A DNA stretch of 64,000 nt from Nostoc sp. PCC 7107. GTDB taxonomy: Bacteria > Cyanobacteriota > Cyanobacteriia > Cyanobacteriales > Nostocaceae. Each line of letters starts with the position of its first letter. Position 1 is the stretch's first letter. Location: the NCBI RefSeq assembly GCF_000316625.1, contig NC_019676.1, positions 793,001-857,000 of the forward strand, given 5' to 3'. Shown here piece after piece: positions 37,001 to 45,740 of this stretch. Under the pieces are notes generated by a model. That model was not told the origin of the DNA. It did not search any database and worked only from the letters and a program-made list of their open reading frames with translations. The translations under genes were made by a program, and so were the position numbers.

Positions 37001-38661
37001 GTAACAGCGCTAATTTTACTTCCATCAACACGCCACCCACTATCACCGCAAATTCACTGTTTTCTGGTGCAGTCAATCAATCGATAACTTTTACATTTGG
37101 GTCTTTAAATCCCATTACTAGTGATATTAATAACGATAACCTGACTATAATTTTTGATGCCATTTCATCAGGTACTTTAACTTTTCAAGATGGCACACCA
37201 GTTACTGTCGGCAGTGTGCTAACTTCTAGTACAGTATTAGTATATACGCCACCTGCAAATACTAGAGGTGTCATTCCGGCTTTCACAGTTAGATCTAGCG
37301 ATGGCGTTTCTCAGTCAAATCCGCAACAAGTTAATGTAACTGTTGTTTCAGAACCAAATGTTGATGATCCAATCCCTGAAAAACCACCTACAATAGTAGA
37401 TCCACCACCAAAAGTAATCAAAGATCCCTCTTCGCAAATTGATGAAAAATTTACAGATCAGGTGGGAACATACTTAGGAGAAGGTAAACAGCCAATTAAG
37501 GGTATCAAGGAAGCGCAAGAGATTCTCACTAACATTGAATCTTCGACAGGTGCTAAACCTGCCCTAATTTATGTTTCCTTTGTACCTGCAACTATCAAAC
37601 CTACTGCCCAATTACCGATTATTAGTCAAGATAACGACGTTCTGGAATTGGTAGTGGTGACAGCTAAAGGTGAACCAATTCGGCAAGTATTAACAAATGT
37701 GACGCGATCGCAAGTTATTACAGCTAGTCGTCAATTAACCAGTGCAGTAACAGACCCAGCACTACGTCGCACCTATATCAAACCTGCTCAACAACTACAC
37801 AATTGGCTAATTGCACCCATTGAATCTAACCTCAAAGCACGAGAAATCAATAATTTAGTGTTTCTCATGGATACAGGATTACGCGCTATGCCCGTAGCCG
37901 CACTTTATGATGGTCAACAATATTTGGTAGAACGTTATAGCGTTGGTTTAATGCCGAGTCTCAGCCTGACAGACACAAAATATGTCGATATTAAAAAAGC
38001 TAAAGTTTTGGGTATGGGTGCATCTCAATTCATGAATCTAGACCCATTACCAGCAGTCCCCACAGAATTGAAAACCATTGAGCAGCTTTGGCCTGGTAAA
38101 GCCTTCTTAAATGAAGCCTTCACCTTGAAAAATCTCAAAGCGCAACGACAAGACATCCCGTACGGAATTGTTCACCTCGCCACCCACGGCGAATTTAGAA
38201 AAGGTGCGCCCAGTAACTCTTATATTCAATTGTGGGATAGCCAACTAAGAATGGATCAAATGCGCCAACTAGGTTGGAATAACCCATCTGTAGAGCTAGT
38301 TGTACTAAGTGCTTGTCGTACAGCCTTGGGTGATGAAGACGCAGAACTAGGTTTTGCTGGCTTTGCTGTCCAAGCTGGTGCTAAGTCTGCATTGGCGAGT
38401 TTATGGTATGTCTCCGATGAAGGTACATTTAGCTTAATGACCGAGTTTTACGAAAAGTTGAAACAAGCCCCCATTAAAGCCGAAGCCCTCCGCCAAGCAC
38501 AAATAGCCATGCTCAAAGGAGAAGTCCGCCTAGAAAACGGTAAACTAAAAACTTCTCATGGTGATTTATCTCTACCACCTGTCTTGCTAGAACTCGGAGA
38601 CAAAAACCTAACTCATCCCTATTTCTGGTCCGCTTTTACCATGATTGGTAATCCTTGGTAA
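34069..38661 (+). CDS. fusion protein: family 2 glycosyltransferase, haemagglutinin-type secretion domain, CHAT protease
   Basis: 1530 residues in one uninterrupted frame. Residues 1-225 are a GT-A glycosyltransferase (ISLIITVYNRENYLRLAIES, WDDGSTDNS, metal-binding DSDD at 91-94, ED in VEDYDLCLRL). Residues about 267-287 form a signal-like hydrophobic stretch ending AIAQN. Residues about 288-425 are a filamentous-haemagglutinin/TPS domain (NITPTNDGTGTII, FSQPSIQNILGRV-like, YLINPAGIIFGANSSLNVPA). A beta-helical region follows to about 985, then a cadherin/Ig-like segment (about 985-1095), a Pro-rich linker and a CHAT domain (about 1160-1530). The CHAT pair is intact: His1373 in LATHGEF and Cys1416 in VLSACRTALG. 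No ATG, GTG or TTG lies between the two halves before the hydrophobic core, so separate translation is unlikely. The 3' end overlaps the convergent kinase gene by 43 bp. No TpsB-type pore gene is nearby. Confidence 0.85.
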   Translation: MPPVISLIITVYNRENYLRLAIESVLSQTRQDFELLIWDDGSTDNSLEIAREYEKCDRRVRVISCQDNIGATRALKAAIAQTSGRYIGWVDSDDLLAPTALAETAAVLDVKPNIGWVYTDYLDIDENNTILSYGYRCLVPYSREALLNRFMTFHFRLIRREVLDLVGGIDESLAVVEDYDLCLRLSEVAEVEHIYKPLYYYRTHPETISRQRQQEQIKNSQLAILKARQRRQHHKPDLQHKALIPDSKINFTAISQAKKQTFPKSIKTLAVSNIALLLCLLPTTAIAQNITPTNDGTGTIINHQGNNINISGGSLSSDKANLFHSFSKFGLDANQTANFLSQPSIQNILGRVTGGEASIINGLIRVSGGNSNLYLINPAGIIFGANSSLNVPALFTATTATRLGFGNNNWLNAVGTNDYNQLIGTPNSFAFDSSVASAIFNQGNLAVPSGNNLSLFGGTVVSTGTLSAPGGNVTIAAVPGSSLLKLSMAGNPLSLEIQPLNATNNNLPGNSLPALLTGGGVSNVSGLQLENGEVQLTGSGLKIENGDVVVTQANGKNITLAANHNLTLPESQLSVTNNLNLLAKDTVRVRDSVAKNFSAIAGNKLTIQGNQGIDIFAINHLDTTPFISGGNFTLISDGKISLDAHFASGGKFSILNALGKGADFISLVDPIVSSTQDVTFGNYTGPSLKVESLGTITTGNIVITNQDIALATFCSTNTCTTDAQLLASQPSLILRAGLSSLIEQNFGTAPVGLNTTTGPSLPGNVVTGNISFSLYGGPVIISATGNITTSDIDTSNTNGAIGNVDLTAGGNITTGNIDTTDFAQSGDVNLTAGSSIITGDIDTSSFTTAGSVILRAGTSGTFGRNITFNSINTQGTDDDGVSTGGNVNILAYGLVRGTGVISDGEGGFTTDTINTTSLNSGVSGSITIQHDGGPNNVPFIVGNSATNGTAGRIVRNDTPTTGTSFPVLPNGGTVTDAGNSANFTSINTPPTITANSLFSGAVNQSITFTFGSLNPITSDINNDNLTIIFDAISSGTLTFQDGTPVTVGSVLTSSTVLVYTPPANTRGVIPAFTVRSSDGVSQSNPQQVNVTVVSEPNVDDPIPEKPPTIVDPPPKVIKDPSSQIDEKFTDQVGTYLGEGKQPIKGIKEAQEILTNIESSTGAKPALIYVSFVPATIKPTAQLPIISQDNDVLELVVVTAKGEPIRQVLTNVTRSQVITASRQLTSAVTDPALRRTYIKPAQQLHNWLIAPIESNLKAREINNLVFLMDTGLRAMPVAALYDGQQYLVERYSVGLMPSLSLTDTKYVDIKKAKVLGMGASQFMNLDPLPAVPTELKTIEQLWPGKAFLNEAFTLKNLKAQRQDIPYGIVHLATHGEFRKGAPSNSYIQLWDSQLRMDQMRQLGWNNPSVELVVLSACRTALGDEDAELGFAGFAVQAGAKSALASLWYVSDEGTFSLMTEFYEKLKQAPIKAEALRQAQIAMLKGEVRLENGKLKTSHGDLSLPPVLLELGDKNLTHPYFWSAFTMIGNPW

Positions 38662-40103
38662 GCCGGTTTACGGTCAAGTTGCGTTGGAGAACTTAAAAAT
38701 TTTTGCTTGACTACGCCTGTGTGACAAAGCTGTGGCTGCTGAATAGGGATTTCAACTACGAATTCTGCTCCTTTCCCCGGCTGAGAAATGCACTGCAAAC
38801 TACCGCAATGTAGTTCAGTGATAATCTGATGACTGATTGACATTCCTAACCCTGTACCTTTACCAGCAGGTTTCGTTGTAAAGAAAGGATCGAAAATTCG
38901 TTTTTGAATATTTTCTGGTATTCCCAGTCCATTGTCAGCAATTCTAATGGCAATGCGATCGCTTCCCAGCACCTCAGTCATAATCCGAATCATGGGCGAT
39001 CGCACATAACTAGGATAATTGTCCATAGCCTCTGTTAAAGCATCAATGGCATTACTCAAAACATTCATAAACACCTGATTCATTTTTCCTGGATAACACT
39101 CCACCTTCGGTAAGTTGCCATATTCTTTGAATACCTGAATTTTCGGCTGACCTGGTTTTGCCTCAAGATGTCGGCGGAGAATCATCAGTGTACTTTCTAT
39201 ACCTTCATGGACATCTACAACTTTTACTTCCGCTTCATCATGACGCGAGAAGCTACGCAAAGACTTAATAATGTCACAAATTCTCTCAGTTCCAACTTCC
39301 ATTGAAGAGAGAATTTTAGGTAAGTCTTCGAGCAAATATTGCAAATCTATTTCCTTGGATTTAGCGAGAATTTCTGGAGTAGCTTTGGGTAACTGGTTTT
39401 GATAAAGCTTTAATAGTTCTAGCAAGTTCTGGGTATAGCGACTGACATAATAAAGATTGGCGTGGATAAAGTTCACAGGATTATTAATTTCGTGGGCTAT
39501 ACCCGCCACTAGTTGACCTAGTGTAGCTAGTTTTTCTGATTGCACAAGCTGAATTTGAGCTTTTTCCAAGGTGCAAAGCGCATCCGCAAGTTTTTGAGTA
39601 CGTTCCAAAACCCTTTGTTCTAAGTTATGCGTTAACTGTTGTAAAGCTGCTTCAGCGATCGCCCGTTCTTTGATTTCTTGTTCAAGACGCAGATTTTTTT
39701 CTGCTAGTGCTAGATTCAAATTTCGCAAATTCACATGAATTTGCACACGAGCTAATACCTCGGCTTGCTGAAACGGCTTGGTAATATAATCTACAGCACC
39801 TAAAGAAAGACCTTTAACCTTATCGACTGTATCACTCAAAGCCGTCATAAAAATGACGGGAATATCTTTTGTCTGTGGATTTTGCTTCAGTCGGTAGCAG
39901 GTTTCAAATCCGTCAATTCCGGGCATCATAATATCTAACAAGATGAGGTATGGTGGATCGTATTCAATTTGTTCGATCGCACTTTCTCCGCTAGTTGCGA
40001 CTGCAACTTCAAAACCAGCATCAGTCAGAGCTTCTGAAAGTACCTCTAAGTTAGTGGGGGTATCATCTACAATCAAGATTAAATTTGTTTCTGGAGTCTG
40101 CAC
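38619..40103 (-). CDS. response regulator-histidine kinase hybrid (REC-HisKA-HATPase)
   Basis: Cytosolic two-component protein, 494 residues, no TM segment. N-terminal receiver (about 7-122) with acidic pair VDD (12-14), phospho-acceptor Asp57 in LILLDIMMPGIDG and Lys in DYITKPF. A coiled coil (about 130-190) leads to HisKA with His204 in GIAHEINNPVNF. The ATPase has VFMNVLSNAIDAL (N box), ADNGLGIPE, FDPFFTTKPAGKGTGLGMSI (F and G boxes). All catalytic residues are present. Receiver first, kinase second, is the arrangement of many cyanobacterial phosphorelay middle components. It follows the other kinase gene by 47 bp on the same strand and is probably co-transcribed with it. Confidence 0.9.
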   Translation of the reverse strand: MQTPETNLILIVDDTPTNLEVLSEALTDAGFEVAVATSGESAIEQIEYDPPYLILLDIMMPGIDGFETCYRLKQNPQTKDIPVIFMTALSDTVDKVKGLSLGAVDYITKPFQQAEVLARVQIHVNLRNLNLALAEKNLRLEQEIKERAIAEAALQQLTHNLEQRVLERTQKLADALCTLEKAQIQLVQSEKLATLGQLVAGIAHEINNPVNFIHANLYYVSRYTQNLLELLKLYQNQLPKATPEILAKSKEIDLQYLLEDLPKILSSMEVGTERICDIIKSLRSFSRHDEAEVKVVDVHEGIESTLMILRRHLEAKPGQPKIQVFKEYGNLPKVECYPGKMNQVFMNVLSNAIDALTEAMDNYPSYVRSPMIRIMTEVLGSDRIAIRIADNGLGIPENIQKRIFDPFFTTKPAGKGTGLGMSISHQIITELHCGSLQCISQPGKGAEFVVEIPIQQPQLCHTGVVKQKFLSSPTQLDRKPAYQGLPIMVKADQK

Positions 40104-40150
40104 AAATCGTTACCTGATAATTATTTAAATTTTGATTGATTAATTAATAT

Positions 40151-42988
40151 TTATCTATGATCCATATCACAAATTTTTTCTAGAAAATTTCTAATTTCTT
40201 TCATTTGGAATCCTTGAGCTAAGTGATTAACATATTGCACAAATAAAACATAGCTTTCGTCCATTTTTTCTATATTTTCTAAATGTTTATGAATAGCTTT
40301 TATTCGACCTTTTAAAGCTAATTCTTTTAAATGATTCAATTCCTCAATTGGTGGAAGAATAATTTCGGCTTTATCTAGTTTGTTATTTCCTATTATATGA
40401 GCAGAGGCTATCGCATCTAAATTATTTTCTTCATAAATCCATTCCAACTCTAAATGTTTTTGTAAAGTTTCTAATAATTCACATAATTGAACAGGTTTGG
40501 ACAAAAAGTCATCTGCACCTGCGGCAAAACTTTTTTGTTTATCATCATCAAATACACTAGCGGAGGAAACTACAACCTTAATATTTTGAAGTGCTGTAGA
40601 TTTTCGCAAATGATATAACATCTCATATCCATCCATTACAGGCATACAAACACCAGTAATAATTAAATCAGGTTGAAATTCAACAATTTTTGCTAACGCA
40701 TTTTGTCCATTTCCTATCTCTGCTACTTCAAAACTAAATGCCTCCAATAGACTAACAAACACAGAGCGATTTTCCACAACATTATCTACTATTAATATTT
40801 TTTGTCTTCTTCCTTGATAACCAATAATCTTACTTGTTGGTGAGTTTTTAGATATGTTTATCCATTCCTGGGATTTTGCTATGTCTAACTCAAACCAAAA
40901 GATACTACCCTTGCCTATTTCGCTTTCTACTGCCAAATTCCCACCCATGATAGTTAATATCTTATGGCTGATTGACAAACCTAAGCCAGTGCCTTCCGAT
41001 TGCTTTTTAATGCTACCAGCTTGCTCAAATGGTAAAAATATTTTTTCTAATTCTTCACTTTTTATACCAATACCAGTATCTTCTATTTGAAAGCGAATTT
41101 TATAAGTGTTTACATCAGATCGTGTATCTACATCATTTGTGATTAAATTATTTTCAGACCTTACTAATTGAACTTTAAAAATTACTTTACCTGCATCTGT
41201 AAACTTAATAGCATTACTTAACAAATTAATCAAAACTTGCCGCAGACGTTTTTCGTCGGCTTCGATAGCCATTGGCAGATTTTGATCATATTGATGGATA
41301 AACTCTACACCTTTTTGTTCTGCTTTAATGAGACAAATTTCAGCAACAGCCTGAAGAAAAGAAAGAAAATGAAATTGCGTAGGATGTAGTTCTAATTTTC
41401 GTGCCTCAATTTTAGAAAGGTCAAGAATATCATTAATCAGAGTTAGTAAATGAGATGCACACTGGTTAATAACATTGATACCTTTGCGCTCTTTCTCTGT
41501 GAGAGTTTTTGATCCTTGGAGAATTTGAGCGTAACCTAAAATCCCATTGAGTGGTGTACGTAGCTCATGGCTCATATTGGCGAGAAATTCGCTTTTAGCT
41601 TTATTGGCACTATCAGCATTTTCCTTGGCTTTTCTGAGTTCTTTTGTGCGGTCTTCAACGCGAATTTCTAATTCTTCATTAGTTTTAGATAATTCAGTAA
41701 AAGATTCTCGTAATTGTGTGGCCATCATATTAAATGATTGTGCTAAAATCCTCAGTTCTTTAACCTGAAATTCTTGTACTTTTTGGTCTAGTTTACCATT
41801 GGCGATCGCTTCGGAAGCTTGACTCAATTGTAGAATTGGTTGCGTGATCCATTCAGATGTATAAAATCCTAAGATAATTGCCAGTCCTAAAGCTAACAAA
41901 CACAGCAGAATTGTTGTATGAGTATTAGCATTAATTTGAGCCATGAAGTCTTCTTCAGGAATCACAACAACCATCAGCCAATCAAGTCCCCAATCATCCC
42001 GCCAAGGAGTAATCTGGACAAATTGACGTTTACCCTGAAGTAAAAAATAAATTTGTTGAGAATCATGAATTTCCTCGAAATTTTTAAAATGTTCATTCAA
42101 ATATTTTGCCGTTGCTTTAATTAGAGGATCTTTGCTATCTGATACTGAAAGACGTTGAGGCTTTTGGTTTTTGATTGTGAAGGGTTCTTCATAACTCGAA
42201 CTAGCAATTAATAGACCATTATGTTCAACAATAAAAGTTCTCCCTGTTTGGCTAACTTTCAACTGTCTCAAAAAATCACTAATCTGTGAAAGTCGTTGTT
42301 CAGCAGCAATAACACCAAGCAGTTTTTGATTAGAGTCATAAATAGGATGACTAGCAGCAATAGATAAGTTAAACGGCGGTACTAACCAGTTATAAACCGG
42401 ACTCCAAACAGATTTACCTTGTTTTGCTGCTTCTGAATACCACCCCTCATTTTTAGCAATAAATCCTCCATTATCTTGAATAATCTTAGTCCGTTGACCC
42501 TGATTGTCGGTTGCCCAACTATATAAATGATTACTGCTATGATTATTTTTAAAAGATAGTTCATCAATAGTAATGCGATGATCACCAAAGAGATATCCAG
42601 CAGCAATGTAATCACCTGTTTGAAAACCCAAAAGAATATAACCAATATCAAATGATTTCAGTCGCCGCAAAAAAAAATTTCCCAATTGTTGTTTATTTTC
42701 TAAATCTAACAAGCCCATGTCAATCACATCTGAGGTAAGGAGAACAACCTTTTGGGGAACGTGCATATAACTATCCAAGTGTTGGTCTATGCGTCCACTT
42801 ACTTCTGTCAGTAATCGACTGGCTAATTCATTAACAGCTTTTTGTCCATTACGTAATGATAGATATCCTGTCAGACCTACGGCCGTCACAACTTGTAGTA
42901 CAAAAGGAACAACAAGAATTAAACGTAATGAGATTTTTTGCGCTTTGCTGTCGTGATAAATCTGTTTAGTGAGCAGCTTGAATGACAT
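40151..42988 (-). CDS. membrane hybrid histidine kinase (Cache-HAMP-HisKA-HATPase-degenerate REC)
   Basis: 945 residues. TM1 ([20 protein letters not shown], about 22-41), a large extracytoplasmic dCache-type sensor (about 45-355, with [20 protein letters not shown] and [20 protein letters not shown]), TM2 ([20 protein letters not shown], about 358-377) and HAMP. HisKA carries His474 in [14 protein letters not shown]; the ATPase boxes are [17 protein letters not shown] and [14 protein letters not shown]. The receiver (about 730-850) is defective: the phospho-acceptor position is Gly779 ([12 protein letters not shown]) and the acidic pair is reduced to DN. A helical Hpt-like tail of about 80 residues lacks an obvious phospho-His motif. 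Likely upstream partner of the kinase at 38619-40103. Confidence 0.88.
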   Translation of the reverse strand: MSFKLLTKQIYHDSKAQKISLRLILVVPFVLQVVTAVGLTGYLSLRNGQKAVNELASRLLTEVSGRIDQHLDSYMHVPQKVVLLTSDVIDMGLLDLENKQQLGNFFLRRLKSFDIGYILLGFQTGDYIAAGYLFGDHRITIDELSFKNNHSSNHLYSWATDNQGQRTKIIQDNGGFIAKNEGWYSEAAKQGKSVWSPVYNWLVPPFNLSIAASHPIYDSNQKLLGVIAAEQRLSQISDFLRQLKVSQTGRTFIVEHNGLLIASSSYEEPFTIKNQKPQRLSVSDSKDPLIKATAKYLNEHFKNFEEIHDSQQIYFLLQGKRQFVQITPWRDDWGLDWLMVVVIPEEDFMAQINANTHTTILLCLLALGLAIILGFYTSEWITQPILQLSQASEAIANGKLDQKVQEFQVKELRILAQSFNMMATQLRESFTELSKTNEELEIRVEDRTKELRKAKENADSANKAKSEFLANMSHELRTPLNGILGYAQILQGSKTLTEKERKGINVINQCASHLLTLINDILDLSKIEARKLELHPTQFHFLSFLQAVAEICLIKAEQKGVEFIHQYDQNLPMAIEADEKRLRQVLINLLSNAIKFTDAGKVIFKVQLVRSENNLITNDVDTRSDVNTYKIRFQIEDTGIGIKSEELEKIFLPFEQAGSIKKQSEGTGLGLSISHKILTIMGGNLAVESEIGKGSIFWFELDIAKSQEWINISKNSPTSKIIGYQGRRQKILIVDNVVENRSVFVSLLEAFSFEVAEIGNGQNALAKIVEFQPDLIITGVCMPVMDGYEMLYHLRKSTALQNIKVVVSSASVFDDDKQKSFAAGADDFLSKPVQLCELLETLQKHLELEWIYEENNLDAIASAHIIGNNKLDKAEIILPPIEELNHLKELALKGRIKAIHKHLENIEKMDESYVLFVQYVNHLAQGFQMKEIRNFLEKICDMDHR

Positions 42989-43364
42989 ATAAAAATATAG
43001 TTTGACTACTGAAGATATTTATGTGAGGCAATAGGCAATAAAGAAGATATGAGACCTAGTTTCGTAAAAATAAAATATGAACTACATAGCTGATTTTATG
43101 GGTTTATAAAAATATTCATACTTTGCCAGCTATAAGAAATAATTTATAAAGTAAGGCTTAAATTATCGTATTGTGCCAATGCTTAATACAGCATATCTCT
43201 CGGTGCATTATGGCTAATTTAGTTCTTTTAAACTACTAAATCTTGATATAGCCGTAACACGCCCTACTTAATATTTACTTGATCAATAAATATGATCTAA
43301 GGTTAATAAATTAAGTTTGAAGTTGAGAATACTAGAGTTTTTATTAACTACCTGCAATGAGTGA
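42989..43364. other. AT-rich intergenic
   Basis: 376 bp upstream of the Cache kinase and downstream of the PQ-loop-like gene. No gene, clear hairpin or regulatory box is recognised. Confidence 0.4.
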
Positions 43365-44003
43365 TTAAAACAAAAAAGTCTTGTTTTTATTAATTTTTTT
43401 GCTTCTACTTTGTTTGGATGATGTCATTTGGCTGTGGATTTTAGGAAGCATAAGAAAGATACAGATGGTAGCAGTTGAGCAAAATAAGTATAATGGATAA
43501 GCTGAAAGAGCAAAAGACCAGTTTTTGAGAGCAAAAAGGTTAAGTGTATGTGCTAATAGAAATATTATCCATGTAGAAAAATCTTCTGTGTGTGGCTGAT
43601 AGTAGGATTTTCTCATTGTGGGTAACGCACCTAAAAAATCAATGCCGATATTAATGACAAGGGCAATGATAGGAGAGCTAAACTGCCACCAGAGTACAAG
43701 ACTAATACCAGCAGTTAATAAACACCATCGATCAAAACTATTCCAACCACCTTCACCATATTTAATAGCAAGTATGGCAATAATTAGATGACCAATTGCT
43801 GAACAAACTGGAACCCATATCGTATTAATAGCACCAGATGAATAATAGCTCCAGCAAAGAATGAAACCGACAATTGCCCAAATCCACCAAGTTACTCTAT
43901 TCGGACGAGTTTTTCTGTGATAGATACTGACTACGTAGGGTAGAAAGCCTAAGAACGAGAGAAATCCTGCGACTACACCAATGACCTCTTGCCAATGAAA
44001 CAT
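43365..44003 (-). CDS. PQ-loop/SWEET-like membrane protein of unknown substrate
   Basis: 212 residues with about seven hydrophobic helices. Two internally similar segments each contain a Leu-Pro kink followed by a Trp-rich helix: SFLGFLPYVVSIYHRKTRPN with VTWWIWAIVGF near the N-terminus, and FLGALPTMRKSYYQPHTEDF with STWIIFLLAHTLN in the second half. This internal duplication with conserved Pro is the pattern of PQ-loop/SWEET-like carriers, but the strict PQ pair is not present, so assignment is tentative. A very basic C-terminal tail (SRSKKINKNK) follows. It is on the same strand as the diiron-type gene and PKS operon. Confidence 0.55.
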   Translation of the reverse strand: MFHWQEVIGVVAGFLSFLGFLPYVVSIYHRKTRPNRVTWWIWAIVGFILCWSYYSSGAINTIWVPVCSAIGHLIIAILAIKYGEGGWNSFDRWCLLTAGISLVLWWQFSSPIIALVINIGIDFLGALPTMRKSYYQPHTEDFSTWIIFLLAHTLNLFALKNWSFALSAYPLYLFCSTATICIFLMLPKIHSQMTSSKQSRSKKINKNKTFLF

Positions 44004-44120
44004 GATTTATGATTAGTTTCTATTCAGTTGATGAATAAGTAGTAGATGCAATTTGAGGAAATGTCCACATCAACATAAAGAAAAAATTATTTGGTATCTG
44101 CACCCTGGAGCGATCGCTAG

Positions 44121-44999
44121 TTATGCAGAAACTAAGTTACCTGTCTGTGAATCCTCCAACAATTGCAGACATTCACGATAAATTTCTCTGAATAAAGACT
44201 GTTGTATGTCTACAAATGCTTGATAACCTTCAAGTACCCACTCCAAAATTTGTTGTTCTGATTCAGGGCGATAACGTACTACCATATTCAGAGCTTCTAA
44301 AACATGGTCAAAGTGTCTCGCTTCTGCACCGGAACCTTCATGTTTACCGTGGATGACGACATAACACCAGGGATCGTAGCGATGTCCGCGGATGGAGACA
44401 GGAGTAGTTTGTTCTTTGAGGTAGCGGTCAAATCCGACTCCTTGATTTTCATAACGGACAATCATATCCAATAGTGCATACTCGCGATCGCCCAACATTT
44501 CCGAAGCCGCATGAAATCCGATGGCGCGAATTAAAGAAATCGCATCCCCAGGTGTTCCTTGGTAGCCAGCCACTACAGCTTTTACAATCTCATCCAACCA
44601 AGTTGGAACCCCAGAAAATTGGTTGCGTTCTTCAGGGGAAAGTTTTGCATAGTCTCCTGCTGTTCTCAGCATCAATTGAGCTAATTCCCGATGTGTAATA
44701 CTGTAAGCTCCTTCATCAGATGCAGCAATCATAATCTCAGCCGAAATTTGGAATCCTCGATCAGCTTCTTCAACTACCAACATTTCAGGATCGGTAAATG
44801 AATAGCGAGACATCGCAACAGAACTTGCCAGTCTAGAAATTACCGAAGATGCGTAGCCATTGAAGTAGATATAATATTGCAGGAACAGATACCATGTAGT
44901 TGGGTTACGTATAGCCAAGCGAATTGTAGAAGCTATTGTCTGCTCTAGTTCCGAAAAGTCAAATGCTTGTTGAAATAAAGTCTCAGAGAAGATTTTCAT
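44121..44999 (-). CDS. heme-oxygenase-fold (diiron-type, iron-containing redox enzyme) protein
   Basis: 292 residues, all helical, no signal or membrane segment. The pattern fits the heme-oxygenase-like diiron oxidase/oxygenase family, whose best-known members (UndA, BesC, SznF) act on fatty or amino acids. Candidate ligands are Glu and His in DEGAYSITHRELAQLM (about 109-124), FHAASEM (about 172-178), and the HGKHEGSGAEARHFDHVLEA region (about 216-235). The exact ligand set cannot be fixed by eye. It lies downstream of the six-gene lipid PKS operon on the same strand, separated by a terminator, with its own perfect inverted repeat 20 bp upstream of the start. A role in modifying the PKS lipid is attractive but unproven. 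Confidence 0.6.
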   Translation of the reverse strand: MKIFSETLFQQAFDFSELEQTIASTIRLAIRNPTTWYLFLQYYIYFNGYASSVISRLASSVAMSRYSFTDPEMLVVEEADRGFQISAEIMIAASDEGAYSITHRELAQLMLRTAGDYAKLSPEERNQFSGVPTWLDEIVKAVVAGYQGTPGDAISLIRAIGFHAASEMLGDREYALLDMIVRYENQGVGFDRYLKEQTTPVSIRGHRYDPWCYVVIHGKHEGSGAEARHFDHVLEALNMVVRYRPESEQQILEWVLEGYQAFVDIQQSLFREIYRECLQLLEDSQTGNLVSA

Positions 45000-45018
45000 A
45001 AACTAAATCACTTTAGGA

Positions 45019-45052
45019 TCAATATCAAAAATTGTGCCAACTTTGATATTGA
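45019..45052 (-). promoter_or_regulatory. perfect 11-bp inverted repeat before the diiron-type gene
   Basis: TCAATATCAAA (45019-45029) and TTTGATATTGA (45042-45052) are exact reverse complements with a 12-base spacer, starting 20 bp upstream of the ATG at 44999. The size and spacing suit a repressor/activator operator or a leader hairpin that could mask the ribosome site. There is no T-run, so it is not a terminator. Confidence 0.5.
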
Positions 45053-45740
45053 CACTAATGTAATTTTTGACTAATTTGATTTACATCAGTGATCTAACGG
45101 CTTTTGATACAAATACTCAATTTCAGTATTTGCAACTTCAAGAATCAAACTTATTTCAAATAAATTCATCTAAAGATTACCAAGACTAAATTTAATTACT
45201 CAATTTTTATTCAATCTTTATATAAAAATATTCAATATACTGCCGTGTTCCTGATATCTGAAAATTAACATGGAGTTTTTATGATTATTTCTAAATCAGA
45301 ACCATACCTATAAATGAAAACTAAAAACATATAAATTTTATGTGAGCAAAAATATTAAGAATTGATATCCTTAACATTAAGATTTAACGTAAATCAATTT
45401 GATAATAGACAGCAGTATTATTGATATAGTATTAGGTACAAAAAAACCAGTCTGGAGGACAAACTGGGTTTTGTATTTTTCACTAATTATTCAGCCATTA
45501 TGTGATTAATTATTACATTTATTCATGAATTTAATTGACTGTTAAAATATATTTCTAACTGTAAATATCCAACATAAACTGATGTAATGCTACGATACAT
45601 AACAGCCAAAATATGTAAGTATTCAGGAGTCAGAAGGGTTAAAGAATAAAGAGAAATATTTGATGAATTAATTTGCTAATCCTGTAGATACTTCTAAATT
45701 CTGACTTCTGACTACTGGGTGCTGAATTCTTAGCAAAATG
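45053..45740. other. intergenic between diiron-type gene and PKS operon end
   Basis: About 690 bp, very AT-rich. Apart from the terminator-like hairpin at 45444-45474 I see no gene, tRNA or repeat array. The 45053-45430 part must carry the promoter of the diiron-type gene if that gene is transcribed independently. Confidence 0.45.
45444..45474 (-). terminator. terminator-like hairpin downstream of the PKS operon
   Basis: AAACCAGT and ACTGGGTTT pair (one G bulge or G-U pair) around a GGAGGACAA loop. On the minus strand the stem is followed by a run of seven T, so it can end transcription about 270 bp after the thioester reductase stop codon. A shorter T-rich tract follows on the plus strand as well. 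Confidence 0.6.
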
